A stretch of 38,036 nt of DNA from an uncultured Bacteroidia bacterium (GCA_903918045.1 CAIXCY010000267.1:1-38036), one strand, 5' to 3'. Numbered from the stretch's first letter, positions 25,563 to 34,531 are shown. Program-made: numbers and translations. The notes: a model not told the origin generated them from the letters alone.

Positions 25563-27947
25563 TTATTTTATCATCCGTTTAGCCAGTAACCGGGTAGCAA
25601 AAGTTGAAAATGCAACAACAGTTACCGAACTTGCCGGCATCAGAACGGCTGCCACAACAGGAGAGAGGTTTCCTGTAAGGGCTATAGTAAGTCCGATAAT
25701 GTTATAAATAAACGAGATGGCGAAACTTAATTTTACAATCACAAGCGATTTGCGGGCAAACCCGATAAAAGCGGTCAGTTGATGAAATTGCCCCGCTTCA
25801 ATAATTGCATCACCTGCCGGTGAAAAATGGTAAATGTCATCTGCAATCGAGAGTGCAACATCACTTTGCATAAAGGCGCCCGAATCATTTAGTCCGTCAC
25901 CGGTCATCATCACCTGTTTTCCGTTTTTTCGCAGTTCTGCAATAAACTCCATCTTTTGGTGAGGCTGCTGATTAAAGAATAGTTTATCCTTATCAAAGAA
26001 TTGCTCAAGATGCTCCTTTTCGGCTGAGTTATCACCCGATAGAAGGTACATGTCGAACTGTTTTCCCAATTGCTCAATGACCTTATTAAATCCTGGACGG
26101 TACTGATTACTTATCTTATAATATCCTTTAACAGTTTGATTAATTGCAATATAAACTCCGGAAGTTATTTGTGGAACATCTTCCTCTGCCTCGCAGACGA
26201 ATTTTTGAGAACCCAGCTTTATGGCAATTCCATCGACAGTTGCAAAGATCCCCTTCCCTGCCATCTCTACAAATCCGAGGGTGACTAAAGGAACGATCCC
26301 TGCAAGATGCCTGTCAAGAGCCTGACTTAACGGATGGGCAGACTGCTGAACCAGTGATTTAATAGCCCGGGCTTCCCATTCAGTCAGTTCACTTCCGATA
26401 AATTGCACCCTGTTTTCATCCGGTTTGGTGAGCGTTCCTGTTTTATCGAACACCAGGGTGTCGATCCGGGTGAGTTTCTCAATAACCCGGATATTTTTCA
26501 GGTACATTCCCCGACTTCCCAGAATGCGCATCGTAGTCCCAAGTGTAAAGGGGAGCGACATTGCCAAAGCGCACGGGCAGGCGACAATCAGTACTGAAGT
26601 AAGTACAAGAATGGCTGTTCGGAAATCACCGATAATCATCCATCCTGCAAATCCTGAGAGTGCGATAACAATTATAACAATTGTAAAATAGATACTGATC
26701 GCGTCGATGAGACTTGTCAGAGAGCGGTGTGTGGCTTGTTTGGGTTCATTCTGATTCCAGAGTTGAGTGAGATGGCTTTGCTTAACCTCCCGTTCAACCC
26801 GGATCGTTATGGCTCCGCTGATTTGGATACCTCCCGCATAGACAAAATCTCCACTATTTTTTTTGATCGGGGCTGATTCTCCTGTCACAAAACTATAGTC
26901 GATAAGTGCAGAGCCTTCGATTAATATTCCGTCGGCAGGGATAAGTTCCTTGCTTCGGAGCAGGAGGAGATCTCCAACGGCAATTTCTTCAAGTAGTGTG
27001 CTGATCTGTTGACCATTTTGAATTTTGGTTACAGCCACCGGAAAATAGGATTTGTAATCTCTGTCGAACGAGAGTGATTGGTAAGTCTTACTTTGATACC
27101 ATTTCCCGATGAGTAGGAAGAATAAAAATCCGGCAAGGGTATCCGAATAGCCGGGACCACTGTTTGTAAACACTTCAAAACCGGTTACGAAGAAGAGGGC
27201 CAGGATACCCAGCGCAATTGGAAGGTCGATATTGATAATCCCTTTTCGAAGGTTTTTGGCCGCTGAAATAATATAATCGCTGCCGCTGTAAAAAACCAGC
27301 GGAATTGCGAGTGCAAAACCCAGGTAATGGAGAAATGGCCCCAGGGATTCTTTCAGCGCTTTCCCGTTAAAATACTCAGGAAGGCTATACATCATTACGT
27401 TCCCGAAGATAAATCCGGCCACCCCGATTTTATACATCAGGGTCCGATCAACCGAATGGATCTCCTTCTTCTCCAGGGTCTTCAGCGAAATATCTGGGAG
27501 ATAATGGATTGAGACCAGTAGCTCTACCACTGAACGCAATGAAATTTCCGAAGTATTAAAATTCACGGTAACCTCTTTTCGGACGAAGTTAACGGCTGAT
27601 TGTTTTATCCCTTTGTTGAGTCGGTTTAGGTGCTCCAGAAGCCAGATGCAGGAGACGCAATGAATCGAAGGAATATAAAAAGTGACCCTGGCAGAACTCC
27701 CCTCTATAAACTCGTAAAGTTTTTGCTGCACCTCCTCTTTATCGAGGAATGCATATTTGGATTCATGGTCGGGATCTGCAATTCTTACCCCGGGTGTCGT
27801 TTCAAAAGTATAGTATTGGTGAAGCTGGTTTTCGCTGAGCAATTGATACACCTGTCTGCAGCCTGAGCAACAAAATTTTTGAAGGCTGTTTCTAATCGGT
27901 TCCTTCCCGCAATCGGCTCCGCAATGGATACATATGTTATCAATCAT
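25563..27947 (-). CDS. ccoI: Copper-transporting P1B-type ATPase for cbb3 oxidase assembly (CcoI/FixI)
   Basis: The protein has 794 residues from the ATG at 27947; the TTG one codon earlier is unnecessary. It exports copper to the periplasm for the binuclear centre of cbb3 oxidase. It begins with a cysteine-rich metal domain (CIHCGADC then FCCSGCRQVY), followed by an HMA domain with CVSC (about 96-101). P-type landmarks are TGESAPIKK, the CPC ion motif near residue 456 (VACPCALAMS), phosphorylated Asp501 in DKTGTLT, the HP motif in SAHPLSQAL, and MTGDGLNDS. The metal-binding N-terminus and length fit the FixI subtype rather than CopA. It has its own promoter and closes the cco cluster. Confidence 0.95.
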   Translation of the reverse strand: MIDNICIHCGADCGKEPIRNSLQKFCCSGCRQVYQLLSENQLHQYYTFETTPGVRIADPDHESKYAFLDKEEVQQKLYEFIEGSSARVTFYIPSIHCVSCIWLLEHLNRLNKGIKQSAVNFVRKEVTVNFNTSEISLRSVVELLVSIHYLPDISLKTLEKKEIHSVDRTLMYKIGVAGFIFGNVMMYSLPEYFNGKALKESLGPFLHYLGFALAIPLVFYSGSDYIISAAKNLRKGIINIDLPIALGILALFFVTGFEVFTNSGPGYSDTLAGFLFFLLIGKWYQSKTYQSLSFDRDYKSYFPVAVTKIQNGQQISTLLEEIAVGDLLLLRSKELIPADGILIEGSALIDYSFVTGESAPIKKNSGDFVYAGGIQISGAITIRVEREVKQSHLTQLWNQNEPKQATHRSLTSLIDAISIYFTIVIIVIALSGFAGWMIIGDFRTAILVLTSVLIVACPCALAMSLPFTLGTTMRILGSRGMYLKNIRVIEKLTRIDTLVFDKTGTLTKPDENRVQFIGSELTEWEARAIKSLVQQSAHPLSQALDRHLAGIVPLVTLGFVEMAGKGIFATVDGIAIKLGSQKFVCEAEEDVPQITSGVYIAINQTVKGYYKISNQYRPGFNKVIEQLGKQFDMYLLSGDNSAEKEHLEQFFDKDKLFFNQQPHQKMEFIAELRKNGKQVMMTGDGLNDSGAFMQSDVALSIADDIYHFSPAGDAIIEAGQFHQLTAFIGFARKSLVIVKLSFAISFIYNIIGLTIALTGNLSPVVAAVLMPASSVTVVAFSTFATRLLAKRMIK

Positions 27948-27996
27948 CAAAATGTATTATGAAACCGTAGATATATTTCTGAAAATGTCAGGAGTG

Positions 27997-28028
27997 CAAA
28001 AGTAAGAATGTAAAGTTTAAAATACAAA
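27997..28028 (-). promoter_or_regulatory. Promoter of ccoI
   Basis: On the minus strand TTTG (28025-28028) is followed after 20 bases by TACTTTTG (27997-28004), a perfect -7 element. The start point would be near 27990, about 43 bases before the ATG. It lies inside a small A/T direct-repeat tract, which lowers certainty. Confidence 0.5.
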
Positions 28029-28049
28029 ATTCAAAATGTAAAGTTTAAA
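28007..28049. repeat. Short direct repeat between ccoI and the SafE-like gene
   Basis: The 15-base word aatgtaaagtttaaa occurs at 28007-28021 and again at 28035-28049, 28 bases apart, with related acaaaattcaaaatg sequence in between. It is low-complexity A/T sequence and may be a degenerate simple repeat rather than an operator, though it overlaps the ccoI promoter. Confidence 0.6.
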
Positions 28050-28110
28050 GGTCAAATTGCAAAGATTCAGGACTACTGAACTTTAACTGATTTTTATTCT
28101 TTTGAATTTT

Positions 28111-28866
28111 TCATTCTTTTTTAGGCTGGCAGCATGGATGCTTGAGGGCATCTGTAGCTTTTACCGGTGAGTTTCCAATATGGGATGTAGGGGTAAGTTT
28201 TTCTTTTGGCGGACTCAGGTAGGGGATGCCTAATGTTAACCCCCGCAGAATAAAGATTACACCGATCAGGACAACGATAAAAGGAACTAATTTGTTCATT
28301 TTGTTTCGGATCGGGACGGTAACAATATTGCCAATTAGCGATATCAGCAGCATCATTGGGATTGTTCCCAAACCAAAAAGAACCATAAATAGTGCTCCAA
28401 GGGAAACACTGCCTGCCCCGATAGCACCTGCAATTGCAAGGTAAACCAGACCGCACGGGAGCAGCCCGTTTCCTAAACCAATAAGAAATAATCCGCGGTA
28501 GGAACGGACTTTGAACAACCGCTGAATCGCTCTGCGTAGTGGGATAACCATGAAATCAGGATTTATCTTAAACCGTTTCCTCACCATACCGGGGAGAAGA
28601 ACTGAGACAATCATGAGACTTCCCATAATTACAGAGATCCATTGCTGAAAGCCCAGCAGGTGAAAACTTTGTCCGATCAACCCAAAGAAGGCCCCCATGA
28701 CCCCGTAGGTGGATGCTCTTCCCAGGTTATATAGAAGTCCACCGGTTAGTTTTTGCCCAAAATTATTCCCTCTCAGTGGTAAACTTAAGGCGATAGGACC
28801 ACACATTCCCACACAATGGAAACTGCCCATTAATCCCAATACAAAAGCTGTGAAAAGTATTTCCAT
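28111..28866 (-). CDS. SafE/TauE-like (DsbD/CcoH2-type) membrane protein of the cbb3 cluster
   Basis: The protein has 251 residues and about six hydrophobic segments: ILFTAFVLGLMGSFHCVGMC near the N-terminus, then about 37-60, 70-90, 125-150, 155-180 and 190-210. The pair of cysteines in FHCVGMCGP and the repeated LLPCGLVYLAIAGA half match the 'sulfite exporter TauE/SafE family' annotation used for a protein often found after ccoG/ccoH. Such proteins are thought to help copper or redox handling during cbb3 assembly; the exact role is not established. A cytoplasmic tail ends in KHPCCQPKKE, which could bind metal. It lies 84 bases after ccoH. Confidence 0.87.
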   Translation of the reverse strand: MEILFTAFVLGLMGSFHCVGMCGPIALSLPLRGNNFGQKLTGGLLYNLGRASTYGVMGAFFGLIGQSFHLLGFQQWISVIMGSLMIVSVLLPGMVRKRFKINPDFMVIPLRRAIQRLFKVRSYRGLFLIGLGNGLLPCGLVYLAIAGAIGAGSVSLGALFMVLFGLGTIPMMLLISLIGNIVTVPIRNKMNKLVPFIVVLIGVIFILRGLTLGIPYLSPPKEKLTPTSHIGNSPVKATDALKHPCCQPKKE

Positions 28867-28950
28867 CTCTTAAAATTCTGTTTCTCAGGGCGAAATAAAA
28901 TGGGATTAAACCTCCGGACAATTTTTTAGTAACTCAATAATAGAAGGACA

Positions 28951-29391
28951 TTACTGGGCGAAATATTCCTTTTCGATCTCATAGCTTTTCGCTCCGCTGT
29001 TCCATCCAAAGGTTACGACGTACCTCCCTTTAACCAGATTTCTCTTTTCAATAGCTATGGAGTCTGATTTAAGTATAGTGGAGAACGTATAATCTGACTT
29101 TTTATCAGATGGACGGTAGAAATAGATGTGCATTGTATCGGCCATCCGGGTAATCGATTTTGAAAATTTCGCTGACAAATAAGTTCTTTGATCCGATAGT
29201 AATATGCTGTCGTTAAAAACTAAAGAACGTTGGTTAATCTCCATCTGGCCTGTATATGCCGCACCCTTTTCATAATAATCCTCTGTGACAAGGTCCGTGG
29301 TTTGCCTGAATGCGAAAATGACAAACCCGATCATCAGCGTAAAAAAAACCACAAAGAAAAGTATGATGCTATATCCCCAATTTAATTTCAT
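28951..29391 (-). CDS. ccoH: FixH/CcoH-family cbb3 assembly protein
   Basis: The protein has 146 residues. One N-terminal membrane helix (about 5-28, WGYSIILFFVVFFTLMIGFV) precedes a periplasmic beta domain. VTEDYYEKGAAYTGQMEINQ resembles the FixH start motif (YY-KG--Y), and the terminal YVVTFGWNSGAKSYEIEKEY matches its end. CcoH stabilises the oxidase and may act with CcoI. It lies between ccoG and the SafE-like gene. Confidence 0.9.
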   Translation of the reverse strand: MKLNWGYSIILFFVVFFTLMIGFVIFAFRQTTDLVTEDYYEKGAAYTGQMEINQRSLVFNDSILLSDQRTYLSAKFSKSITRMADTMHIYFYRPSDKKSDYTFSTILKSDSIAIEKRNLVKGRYVVTFGWNSGAKSYEIEKEYFAQ

Positions 29392-29482
29392 TGATCTGTT
29401 TTAAATTCTGAGTTACGAAGAAAAGGATTTTTTTTTGTATTACAATTTTTCCATTCTGCCCTTCTCTTTTTCTCCCCGTCAT

Positions 29483-30853
29483 TTATTTCCCATCCGGTCC
29501 CAGAAAATTGGTTGCGTAACTTTCTACAAGTGTTTCCCCTTCGAAGATTCCCACTTCAATCCGGGTACTCTTCCCTGTTAAATCCTTCGCATTAAGATTT
29601 ACAATGATTACACTTTCAAGTGTTCCCTGCGATTTTAAAAGACTTTGACCCGTAGCAAGCTGAATTTTACCCGACTTCGGGGTAATCAGCCTTAATTGTA
29701 AAGACTTGTTTGATTGTGTTTTATTGATAATTTTCAACATATACAGATTCGAAAAGGTTACAGAATCTACCTTCTGAAAGATGGATCCCTGAATCCGAAG
29801 CATTGTAGTGTCTATTGGTTTTCGATTGAATAGTGTTACTGCAAGTATGATTACCAAAATAGCCAACACTGTCGAGTAGGCATAGGTGCGGGCATTAAGG
29901 ACAGATCTTTTGCCTGTTTCAATACCATAAACCGAGTCGAATCGGATCAGGTTTTTAGGCTTATTAATCTTTTTCATTACAATGTTGCATTCATCAATGC
30001 AGGCAGTACAGTTGATACATTCGAGCTGACTGCCGTTTTTAATATCAATGCCTGTTGGACATACCGAAACGCAGGCATGACAATCAATACAATCACCGGT
30101 GTTTTTAGGACCCCGAGGTTCTCCCCTTTTGTAATCGTAGGTAACTGCAATCGATTTTGAATCAAGCAAGACCCCCTGCAACCTGCCATAGGGGCAGATC
30201 ATCGTGCAAACCTGTTCTCTGAAATAGGCGTAAATCCAGTAGTAGAACGCTGAAATACCCAGCATGGCGAAGAAACCGAACAGGTGGTCATGAATTGGTT
30301 CGGTTATAATTTTCCACAGCTTTTCGGGGCCAATGATCCAGTTTAGGAATACATTGGTTATGAGTATTGAAATTGCGATAAAAACAGCATGCTTGGCTAG
30401 TTTTCTGAAAAATGTTGCCGAACCGGGCCCCTCCTTTTTACGTGTACGGTAATTTCCTTCAAATAAATATTCAATCCGACGGTATACCATTTCCAGAAAG
30501 ATGGTTTGAGGGCAGGCCCAGCCGCACCAGATCCGGCCATAGATTACAGTAAAAAGAACAATAAAGACCACTGTCACAGCCATGATAAGCGATAGCAGGT
30601 AGGTATCCTGTGCCCAGATAAGCTGGCCGAAAATGGAGAACTTCCTGTTTGCAACATCAAATAGCATCATCGGATTTCCATTTATTTTAATAAACGGAGC
30701 CAATACCAGAAATGAGATTGCAATCCAGGCTACAATTGTTCTTCGGGTGTACCATTCCCCTTTAGGTTGTTTGGCATAAATCCAATTCCGGTGGCCACTA
30801 TCATCAATATTGATAGGACGATCCCGAAAGGTCCTTGGTGTTTCCAGTTCCAT
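29483..30853 (-). CDS. ccoG: Cytochrome c oxidase accessory protein CcoG (polyferredoxin)
   Basis: The protein has 456 residues. It has about five membrane segments and two 4Fe-4S ferredoxin motifs in its middle: CIDCHACVSVCPTG and CINCTACIDEC. Additional conserved cysteines occur in CGWACPQTIF and MICPYGRLQG. A C-terminal periplasmic Ig-like domain follows the last helix (about 335-450). CcoG is known in proteobacteria as a cupric reductase supplying Cu(I) for cbb3 assembly. It lies 30 bases after ccoP. Confidence 0.96.
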   Translation of the reverse strand: MELETPRTFRDRPINIDDSGHRNWIYAKQPKGEWYTRRTIVAWIAISFLVLAPFIKINGNPMMLFDVANRKFSIFGQLIWAQDTYLLSLIMAVTVVFIVLFTVIYGRIWCGWACPQTIFLEMVYRRIEYLFEGNYRTRKKEGPGSATFFRKLAKHAVFIAISILITNVFLNWIIGPEKLWKIITEPIHDHLFGFFAMLGISAFYYWIYAYFREQVCTMICPYGRLQGVLLDSKSIAVTYDYKRGEPRGPKNTGDCIDCHACVSVCPTGIDIKNGSQLECINCTACIDECNIVMKKINKPKNLIRFDSVYGIETGKRSVLNARTYAYSTVLAILVIILAVTLFNRKPIDTTMLRIQGSIFQKVDSVTFSNLYMLKIINKTQSNKSLQLRLITPKSGKIQLATGQSLLKSQGTLESVIIVNLNAKDLTGKSTRIEVGIFEGETLVESYATNFLGPDGK

Positions 30854-30883
30854 AATCGGATGAACTTGAGGAAAATTTAATTG

Positions 30884-31471
30884 TTAGGGTTTACATTCTA
30901 CACCTTGAGGAGCCTTACCATTTGGCGGATTGCTTCCCACCAATTTCTTAAGGATAAAGAGTGAAACGCTTTTTATCTCCTCTTGTGTCAGCATGGTCTT
31001 AAAGGGCGTCATCCCCTTCTCCGGTTTACCTTCGGTGATCATGTGAATGACGTTCTCCTGGGTGCAACCGTTTAACCAGAAATTATCGGTAAGATTTGGT
31101 CCGATCACGTTCCCTTCTCCCTTTAACCCGTGGCATGCAATGCACCCTTTTTGGGCAAATATTGCAGCTCCAACTGTCAGCATCTCCTCTTGTCCCATTA
31201 CCGGTCCCCCTTTGGTGGCATCCGGCTGCTGGCCATGCGCCTTATCGAACTCTGCCGAGCTAATCTTGTATTCACTGACCTGGTCTTTTTCGTTGCCGGG
31301 ATATCCAAAATACCGGATTCCGTAGAAGAGCGAAAATCCGATTGTTGCGATAAATACCAAAATGATCCAGTTTGGCGCGGGATTATTCAACTCTTTGATC
31401 CCGTCAAAATCATCATTATGTTCATCTTTTTCGGGTTTATTCTCCCCTTTTGTCTTAATTATCTTTGCCAT
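30884..31471 (-). CDS. ccoP: cbb3 oxidase subunit CcoP with one haem c
   Basis: The protein has 195 residues, shorter than the di-haem CcoP of proteobacteria. A charged cytoplasmic N-terminus precedes one membrane helix (about 33-53, NWIILVFIATIGFSLFYGIR). A single cytochrome c domain has haem motif CIACH (Cys110, Cys113, His114), GPNLTDNFW and a likely axial Met in KGMTPF (about 154). It passes electrons to the CcoN/CcoO module. A second CXXCH is absent from the reading frame, so this is a mono-haem form, which I believe is usual in Bacteroidota. It follows ccoQ by 72 bases. Confidence 0.94.
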   Translation of the reverse strand: MAKIIKTKGENKPEKDEHNDDFDGIKELNNPAPNWIILVFIATIGFSLFYGIRYFGYPGNEKDQVSEYKISSAEFDKAHGQQPDATKGGPVMGQEEMLTVGAAIFAQKGCIACHGLKGEGNVIGPNLTDNFWLNGCTQENVIHMITEGKPEKGMTPFKTMLTQEEIKSVSLFILKKLVGSNPPNGKAPQGVECKP

Positions 31472-31543
31472 AACAAATAGTTTCTGTTATTTAATTTTAT
31501 CTGTTTCTGAAATATTAATTCTTCCCGCGACCGGGATTAGTCT

Positions 31544-31744
31544 CTATAACGTGTCATTATTATCTTTTGATTTTAGCTCCTGATCATCAAAGATCGAGGT
31601 TTTAAAATCATCGAGATCTTTTCGGGGGATTTTTACGGTCCTGTATGCAATGACTATAAAAAGAGATATGAATATCAGTATCCCGGCTATGTAGAAGTAT
31701 TGAATTCCATCTACATTTTTAAGAACATTGCCTACAAAGCTCAT
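31544..31744 (-). CDS. ccoQ: Small cbb3 subunit CcoQ
   Basis: The protein has 66 residues, with one membrane helix (about 15-35, QYFYIAGILIFISLFIVIAY) and a charged tail. The size, helix position and place between ccoNO and ccoP match CcoQ/FixQ, which stabilises the association of CcoP with the core. Sequence identity in this family is low, so context carries much of the assignment. Confidence 0.83.
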   Translation of the reverse strand: MSFVGNVLKNVDGIQYFYIAGILIFISLFIVIAYRTVKIPRKDLDDFKTSIFDDQELKSKDNNDTL

Positions 31745-31768
31745 AAAAATCCTCTTTAATGATTCTAT

Positions 31769-33904
31769 TTATTTCTTGTTAGCCGGTGAAATATCGTGGC
31801 CTAATTTATGCAGGTATGCAATCATGGCAACCATCTCTTTGTCGGCTGCAATGTCGACACCCGATGCCTTTAATTCGGCAACGATTTGCTGAGCCTGTTC
31901 CTGATAATCGGCAACCGCTTTCTTATCATAGTCTTTGGCATAAGGAACGCCCAAAGTTTGCATTGCCCTTATTTTTACAGGTATCATTGTCAGATCGACC
32001 GTATTTTTTGCAAACCATGGATAGGCCGGCATAATAGTCTGAGGGTTAATCTCTTTAGGTTTTGTAAAGTGATTATAGTGCCAGATAGCGGTTTTATAGG
32101 TCGAACTTCCCACCCAGCCTGCACGTGCAAGATCCGGACCAGTACGCCGTGATCCCCATTGGAACGGATGGTCATATACAAACTCACCGATTTTGGAATA
32201 TTCACCATAACGGTCAGTTTCCCACCTTAGCGGTCTTACCTGTTGTGAATGGCAATTATAACATCCATTGCTTACGTAAATATCGCGACCAGCTAGTTCA
32301 AGCGGAGAATACGGGGTTACGGAAGCAATTTTTGGAATATTGGATTCAACCTTAAGCATTGGAATGATCTCAACAGCTCCACCAATCGCCAACGCAATAA
32401 AAACGAAGACTACAAAAATAACTCCCTTGCGTTCGATCAGGCGATGGAAGGTCTCACCAGCCTTACGGGCAGAGGAATCTGTAAGTGCAGGGGCTTCTGC
32501 GGGTTCATTGTCAACCAGCTTTCCAGCCGCGATGGTTTTAAACATATTGAACAGGAATATAATAAATCCTGAGAAGAAGAGTAACCCACCCAAAATACGG
32601 GCATGATACATTGGCATTATCTGGGTTGTTGTTTCAAGGAAGTTTGGATAGGTTAACAGTCCGTTGGCATTGTATTCGCGCAACATCAGCCATTGGGTAA
32701 TGGCTGCCCAATAAAGTGGGATTGCAAACATCAGGATACCTAAGGTCGCAAGCCAGAAATGTGTATTGGCAAGTTTTTTGGAATGGAGTGGTGTCCTGAA
32801 AAGTTTTGGAACCAACCAGTAGAGCATCCCAAAGATCATCCCCCCGTTCCATCCCATCCCTGCGATGTGGGTGTGAGCAATAGTCCAGTCGGTAAAGTGA
32901 CTTACGGAGTTGACACTTTTAAGAGACATCATCGGACCCTCGAAGGTGGCCATTCCATATGCGGTAAGAGCAACAACCATAAATTTTAATTCAGCCTGAT
33001 CGCGCACCTTATCCCAGGCGCCACGAAGCGTCAGAAGGCCGTTGATCATACCACCCCATGATGGAGCTATGAGCATAATTGAGAACGTTACCCCAAGTGC
33101 CTGAACCCAGTCTGGTAGCGCCTGGTAAAGCAAATGGTGCGGTCCCGACCACATATAGAGGAAAATCAACGTCCAGAAATGGACAATCGAAAGTTGATAG
33201 GAGTAAATTGGACGGTTTGATGCTTTTGGAAGATAGTAATACATCAATCCCAACCATGGAGTAGTCAGGAAGAAAGCTACTGCATTATGACCATACCACC
33301 ACTGTACCACTGCATCCTGAGCTCCTGCATATACCGGATAACTTTTGAGTAATGAAACGGGAAGTTCAATGCTGTTGACAATATGCAATACCGCAATTCC
33401 AAGGAAAGTTGCCAGATACCACCATACCGATGCATAAATATGTTTAACCCGTCTTTTTAGAATTGTTCCGATCATGTTCACCCCAAAGGCAACCCAAAAG
33501 AGGGCAATAAGGATATCGATAGGCCATTCGAGTTCAGCATACTCCTTACCCGTTGTAAAACCGGACAAAAGAGTTAAGGCGGCCAAAACTATCACGAGCT
33601 GCCATCCCCAAAAATGGACCTTACTCAGTGTATCATTAAACAAACGTGCCTTCAAAACCCGCTGTAACGAGTGGTAAATACCGGCAAACATCGCATTCCC
33701 GATAAAGGCAAAAATAACAGCATTGGTATGCAGGGGTCGGGTGCGACCATAGGTCGTATATTCAAATCCCAGATTAAAAGCCGGAAACGCCAACTGCAAG
33801 GCGATTAATAACCCAACCAGCAGAGCTACAGCGCCCCAAACCAGTGTGGCAATAATAAAATATTTGACTATTTTATTATCATAATTGAACTGTTGTACTT
33901 CCAT
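31769..33904 (-). CDS. ccoN: cbb3 cytochrome c oxidase subunits I and II fused (CcoN-CcoO)
   Basis: The protein has 711 residues. Residues 1-460 are the CcoN haem-copper core with about 12 helices. Visible ligands are His59 (RPLHTNAV, low-spin haem), His206 (WWYGHNAV, CuB) with His256-257 (SGPHHLLY), and His344/His346 (IAHTHIAGMG). Residues about 490-711 are CcoO: a membrane anchor (GVIFVVFVFIALAIGGAVEI) and a cytochrome c domain with CYNCH (Cys548, Cys551, His552) followed by SQQVRPLRWETDRYGEYSKI and GPDLARAG. The fusion of N and O is common in Bacteroidota. The enzyme reduces O2 at high affinity and pumps protons. Confidence 0.97.
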   Translation of the reverse strand: MEVQQFNYDNKIVKYFIIATLVWGAVALLVGLLIALQLAFPAFNLGFEYTTYGRTRPLHTNAVIFAFIGNAMFAGIYHSLQRVLKARLFNDTLSKVHFWGWQLVIVLAALTLLSGFTTGKEYAELEWPIDILIALFWVAFGVNMIGTILKRRVKHIYASVWWYLATFLGIAVLHIVNSIELPVSLLKSYPVYAGAQDAVVQWWYGHNAVAFFLTTPWLGLMYYYLPKASNRPIYSYQLSIVHFWTLIFLYMWSGPHHLLYQALPDWVQALGVTFSIMLIAPSWGGMINGLLTLRGAWDKVRDQAELKFMVVALTAYGMATFEGPMMSLKSVNSVSHFTDWTIAHTHIAGMGWNGGMIFGMLYWLVPKLFRTPLHSKKLANTHFWLATLGILMFAIPLYWAAITQWLMLREYNANGLLTYPNFLETTTQIMPMYHARILGGLLFFSGFIIFLFNMFKTIAAGKLVDNEPAEAPALTDSSARKAGETFHRLIERKGVIFVVFVFIALAIGGAVEIIPMLKVESNIPKIASVTPYSPLELAGRDIYVSNGCYNCHSQQVRPLRWETDRYGEYSKIGEFVYDHPFQWGSRRTGPDLARAGWVGSSTYKTAIWHYNHFTKPKEINPQTIMPAYPWFAKNTVDLTMIPVKIRAMQTLGVPYAKDYDKKAVADYQEQAQQIVAELKASGVDIAADKEMVAMIAYLHKLGHDISPANKK

Positions 33905-34002
33905 AATTTTCCTGTTTGATTTACTTTAAGCTTAATTAGATTTATATTATATTTTCTACTATTTAGTCTGGATTTGCAATGGGCAGTTATAAACCGCAAT
34001 AT

Positions 34003-34194
34003 TCAAGTTAATTTCTCGTTTAGCGACTCTTTTTCCTCAACTTTTTTCTCTTCCGGTTCATCGTCGAATAGGATTCTGACCGAGGGAGTATAGGTGTCAT
34101 CATATTGTCCCCGCCGAACGGCCCATATAAAAAGAAACAGAAAAACCATCGCGGCCAAAAGACTCACACCGATAAGCAAGAACATGATATTCAT
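34003..34194 (-). CDS. ccoS: cbb3 oxidase maturation protein CcoS
   Basis: The protein has 63 residues, the family's usual size. One N-terminal helix (MNIMFLLIGVSLLAAMVFLF) is followed by the hallmark FIWAVRRGQYDDTYTPSVRI and LFDDE. CcoS is needed to insert the haem and copper cofactors into the oxidase. Here it is the first gene of the cco cluster, 98 bases before ccoNO, rather than following ccoI as in many proteobacteria. Confidence 0.94.
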   Translation of the reverse strand: MNIMFLLIGVSLLAAMVFLFLFIWAVRRGQYDDTYTPSVRILFDDEPEEKKVEEKESLNEKLT

Positions 34195-34291
34195 CTTTTT
34201 ATTCTGTTTTGTGTTTAGTCAGTTCCCGTATATCAATTACCTCCAATGTAAAAACCCATTGTACAGGCATAATGAGATCAAATGTTAATTG

Positions 34292-34299
34292 CAAAAATA
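34292..34299 (-). promoter_or_regulatory. -7 promoter element for the ccoS-led operon
   Basis: The minus strand reads TATTTTTG, a perfect TAnnTTTG, about 98 bases before the ccoS ATG. A matching -33 TTTG is not apparent, which could fit an activator-dependent promoter. That last point is inference only. Confidence 0.35.
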
Positions 34300-34492
34300 C
34301 GATTGTTATGAAATTGAATACATCTTTTAACAATTACCTTTTAAATTTAGAAGTATTCCAAATAATGAGACAATTTTGAATCAGTTTGGTACGGTATACT
34401 CAGATCAATTAATTTTTTTCCGTGTTCTTCCGCGGACCAAATGTAATCCATCGCTGAAATAGGTCGCCGATAAATGATAAAAAATCAGAGCA

Positions 34493-34530
34493 AAAGATAA
34501 CTTGATTATTAGATAAATCAAGTTATCTTT
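34493..34530. repeat. Perfect 15-bp inverted repeat enclosing the adhesin promoter
   Basis: The arms aaagataacttgatt (34493-34507) and aatcaagttatcttt (34516-34530) are perfect reverse complements with an 8-base centre (attagata). Promoter elements fall inside both arms. Its possible meaning is discussed under findings. Confidence 0.85.
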
Positions 34531-34531
34531 G
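34501..34531 (+). promoter_or_regulatory. Promoter of the SprB-like adhesin gene
   Basis: On the plus strand CTTG (34501-34504) is followed after 19 bases by TATCTTTG (34524-34531), a perfect -7 element. Transcription would start near 34538, giving a leader of about 150 bases. The two elements lie in opposite arms of the inverted repeat 34493-34530. Confidence 0.55.

Noticed and set aside
34502-34521. Possible FNR/CRP site (TTGAT...ATCAA) upstream of the cco cluster
   Set aside because: The half-sites are 10 bases apart, whereas the FNR consensus needs 4. The symmetry is better explained by the longer 15-bp inverted repeat.
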